21,930 nt of DNA from CBFDBT01 sp965603115 (GTDB taxonomy: Bacteria > Pseudomonadota > Alphaproteobacteria > Sphingomonadales > Kordiimonadaceae). How positions within the stretch are numbered: position 1 is the first letter of the stretch; each line of letters begins with the position of its first letter. The stretch is from contig CBFDBT010000027.1 in the NCBI GenBank assembly GCA_965603115.1, positions 1-21,930 of the forward strand, read 5' to 3'. This document shows positions 21,026 through 21,930 of this stretch, in pieces. The notes under the pieces were generated by a model, which was not told the origin of the DNA, made no database searches, and worked only from the letters and a program-made list of their open reading frames with translations. A program made the position numbers and the translations under genes.

Positions 21026-21930
21026 GTGTTTAAACGTATCCAGGCAAAATTAATCTTGCTTTATACTGCACTCTTTATTCTGGTGCAGGCATCTACCTAT
21101 CTTGCCATATTTCAAATTGCCACACCCCAGATTGAAAATCAGATAAAACAGCAACTATCGTATAGCCGATCGCTGGTATTAGAGAGTATTGAAAGCAACA
21201 CGAATAAACTGGCAGAAGGTACGCGATTGCTCGCAACCGATTTTGGGTTCCGGTCCGCCGTGGCCACCTCTGACAAGGCAACAATATTATCGGCGCTTCA
21301 AAATCTTACGAACCGGATTGGCTCGGACCACGCGATGCTAATATCTCTTGAAAATGAAATTATAGCCGACACCAGATACCCTTCCTCTGTCAAAACCGAA
21401 TATTTCAAGAATGATGCGCTCATTGAGCAGGCCGATGAATATGATGTGGCTGCAGATTTCATGGTGCTGGACGGCGAATTATTAGAACTTGTAATTGTTC
21501 CCGTTCTCGCCCCCATACCCATTGCATGGATTGGCGTTAGCGTTAATATCACCGACGACAAAGCGCAAGACATTCGTGCACTTTTGCCTGAGGGTCTCGA
21601 TTTAAGCTTTTTTGCGCAAACCGGTCCCGCACAGGTAAGCCTGTTGGCTTCCACTCTGGAAGACGGAACACGCGCTAGAATAACCGCAGATCAGCTATTA
21701 AACAGTGCTGAAAATACTATTCAAGACATAACACTTGATAATGATGATCGTGTAATGATTTTAATAGCTGATTTCCCCTTCGCACAGCAGCAACAAAGGG
21801 TTTTTTCTCTGTTAGAATATTCAATGAATGTTGCTTTTAGACCCTATAAATCGATGATTATTGGACTGTCTCTTTTGGCAGCCATTAGTTTACTGGCGCT
21901 AATATTAGGCAGTATTATAATTGCCAGAGG
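21026..21930 (+). CDS. Membrane sensor protein with periplasmic Cache-like domain, N-terminal part (cut by window end)
   Basis: A frame opens at GTG 21026 (GGGGG 5 bases upstream) and stays open for 301 codons to the window end. A first membrane segment lies at about 8-28 (LILLYTALFILVQASTYLAI). A periplasmic region of about 240 residues resembles a double-Cache sensor (LAEGTRLLATDFGFRSAVAT, then IGSDHAMLISLENEIIADT). A second membrane segment follows at about 278-299 (IIGLSLLAAISLLALILGSI). The signalling domains lie beyond the window. In other proteobacteria, proteins with this N-terminus beside a MauL-like cupredoxin usually end in GGDEF and often EAL domains, so a cyclic-di-GMP enzyme is my expectation; a histidine kinase is possible. 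Confidence 0.75.
   Translation, partial: MFKRIQAKLILLYTALFILVQASTYLAIFQIATPQIENQIKQQLSYSRSLVLESIESNTNKLAEGTRLLATDFGFRSAVATSDKATILSALQNLTNRIGSDHAMLISLENEIIADTRYPSSVKTEYFKNDALIEQADEYDVAADFMVLDGELLELVIVPVLAPIPIAWIGVSVNITDDKAQDIRALLPEGLDLSFFAQTGPAQVSLLASTLEDGTRARITADQLLNSAENTIQDITLDNDDRVMILIADFPFAQQQQRVFSLLEYSMNVAFRPYKSMIIGLSLLAAISLLALILGSIIIAR

Overview
The window looks like chromosomal DNA of a moderate-GC, probably free-living, respiring alphaproteobacterium. The class call rests on three things: the alphaproteobacterial form of YciB/IspZ, the tadA / rluB-rsmD neighbourhood, and a malonyl-CoA synthetase that closely resembles rhizobial MatB. This is recognition by eye, not a search. No phage genes, transposases, integrases, CRISPR arrays or rRNA were seen. 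Genes are dense: no stretch longer than about 200 bases lacks one.

Layout. (1) 1-199 is a non-coding leader with repeated AACTAT/ATAGTT half-sites. It precedes a two-gene unit, a carboxymuconolactone-decarboxylase/AhpD-fold protein (200-793) and a winged-helix SAM methyltransferase (842-1897), closed by a clear terminator. (2) matB (2061-3575) is followed by a degenerate tRNA-Thr-like sequence (3585-3661) and a ThDP-dependent, acetolactate-synthase-like enzyme (3750-5336). (3) A minus-strand group, tadA - MscS-family channel - DUF885 lipoprotein (8896 down to 5333), meets the ThDP gene tail to tail with a 4-base overlap. (4) Divergent from tadA run rluB and rsmD (8951-10404), which modify ribosomal RNA. 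(5) An unrecognised 46-residue membrane protein (10492-10632) and a UspE-like tandem universal stress protein (10809-11627) each have an FNR/FixK-type dyad upstream, and two terminators lie between them. (6) A full System I cytochrome c maturation operon, ccmABCDEFGHI (11677-18476), has nearly every junction translationally coupled by overlapping stop and start codons. (7) 18477-20227 holds a small orphan ORF, a NUDIX hydrolase, a palindrome-rich intergenic element and yciB on the minus strand. (8) At the right edge are a secreted cupredoxin and the start of a membrane sensor with a periplasmic Cache-like domain, cut by the window end.

How the parts work together. The ccm operon exports haem, loads it on the CcmE chaperone, reduces apocytochrome thiols (CcmG, CcmH) and ligates haem (CcmF, CcmH, CcmI). 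The FNR/FixK-like sites beside uspE fit a redox-responsive neighbourhood, though none was found directly at ccmA. MatB makes malonyl-CoA from malonate, and the adjoining ThDP enzyme may act on a related short-chain 2-oxo acid (inference). The most interesting loose ends are the 46-residue protein with its dyads, the cupredoxin/sensor pair, the structured element at 19435-19558, and the Cys-deficient AhpD-fold protein paired with a methyltransferase.
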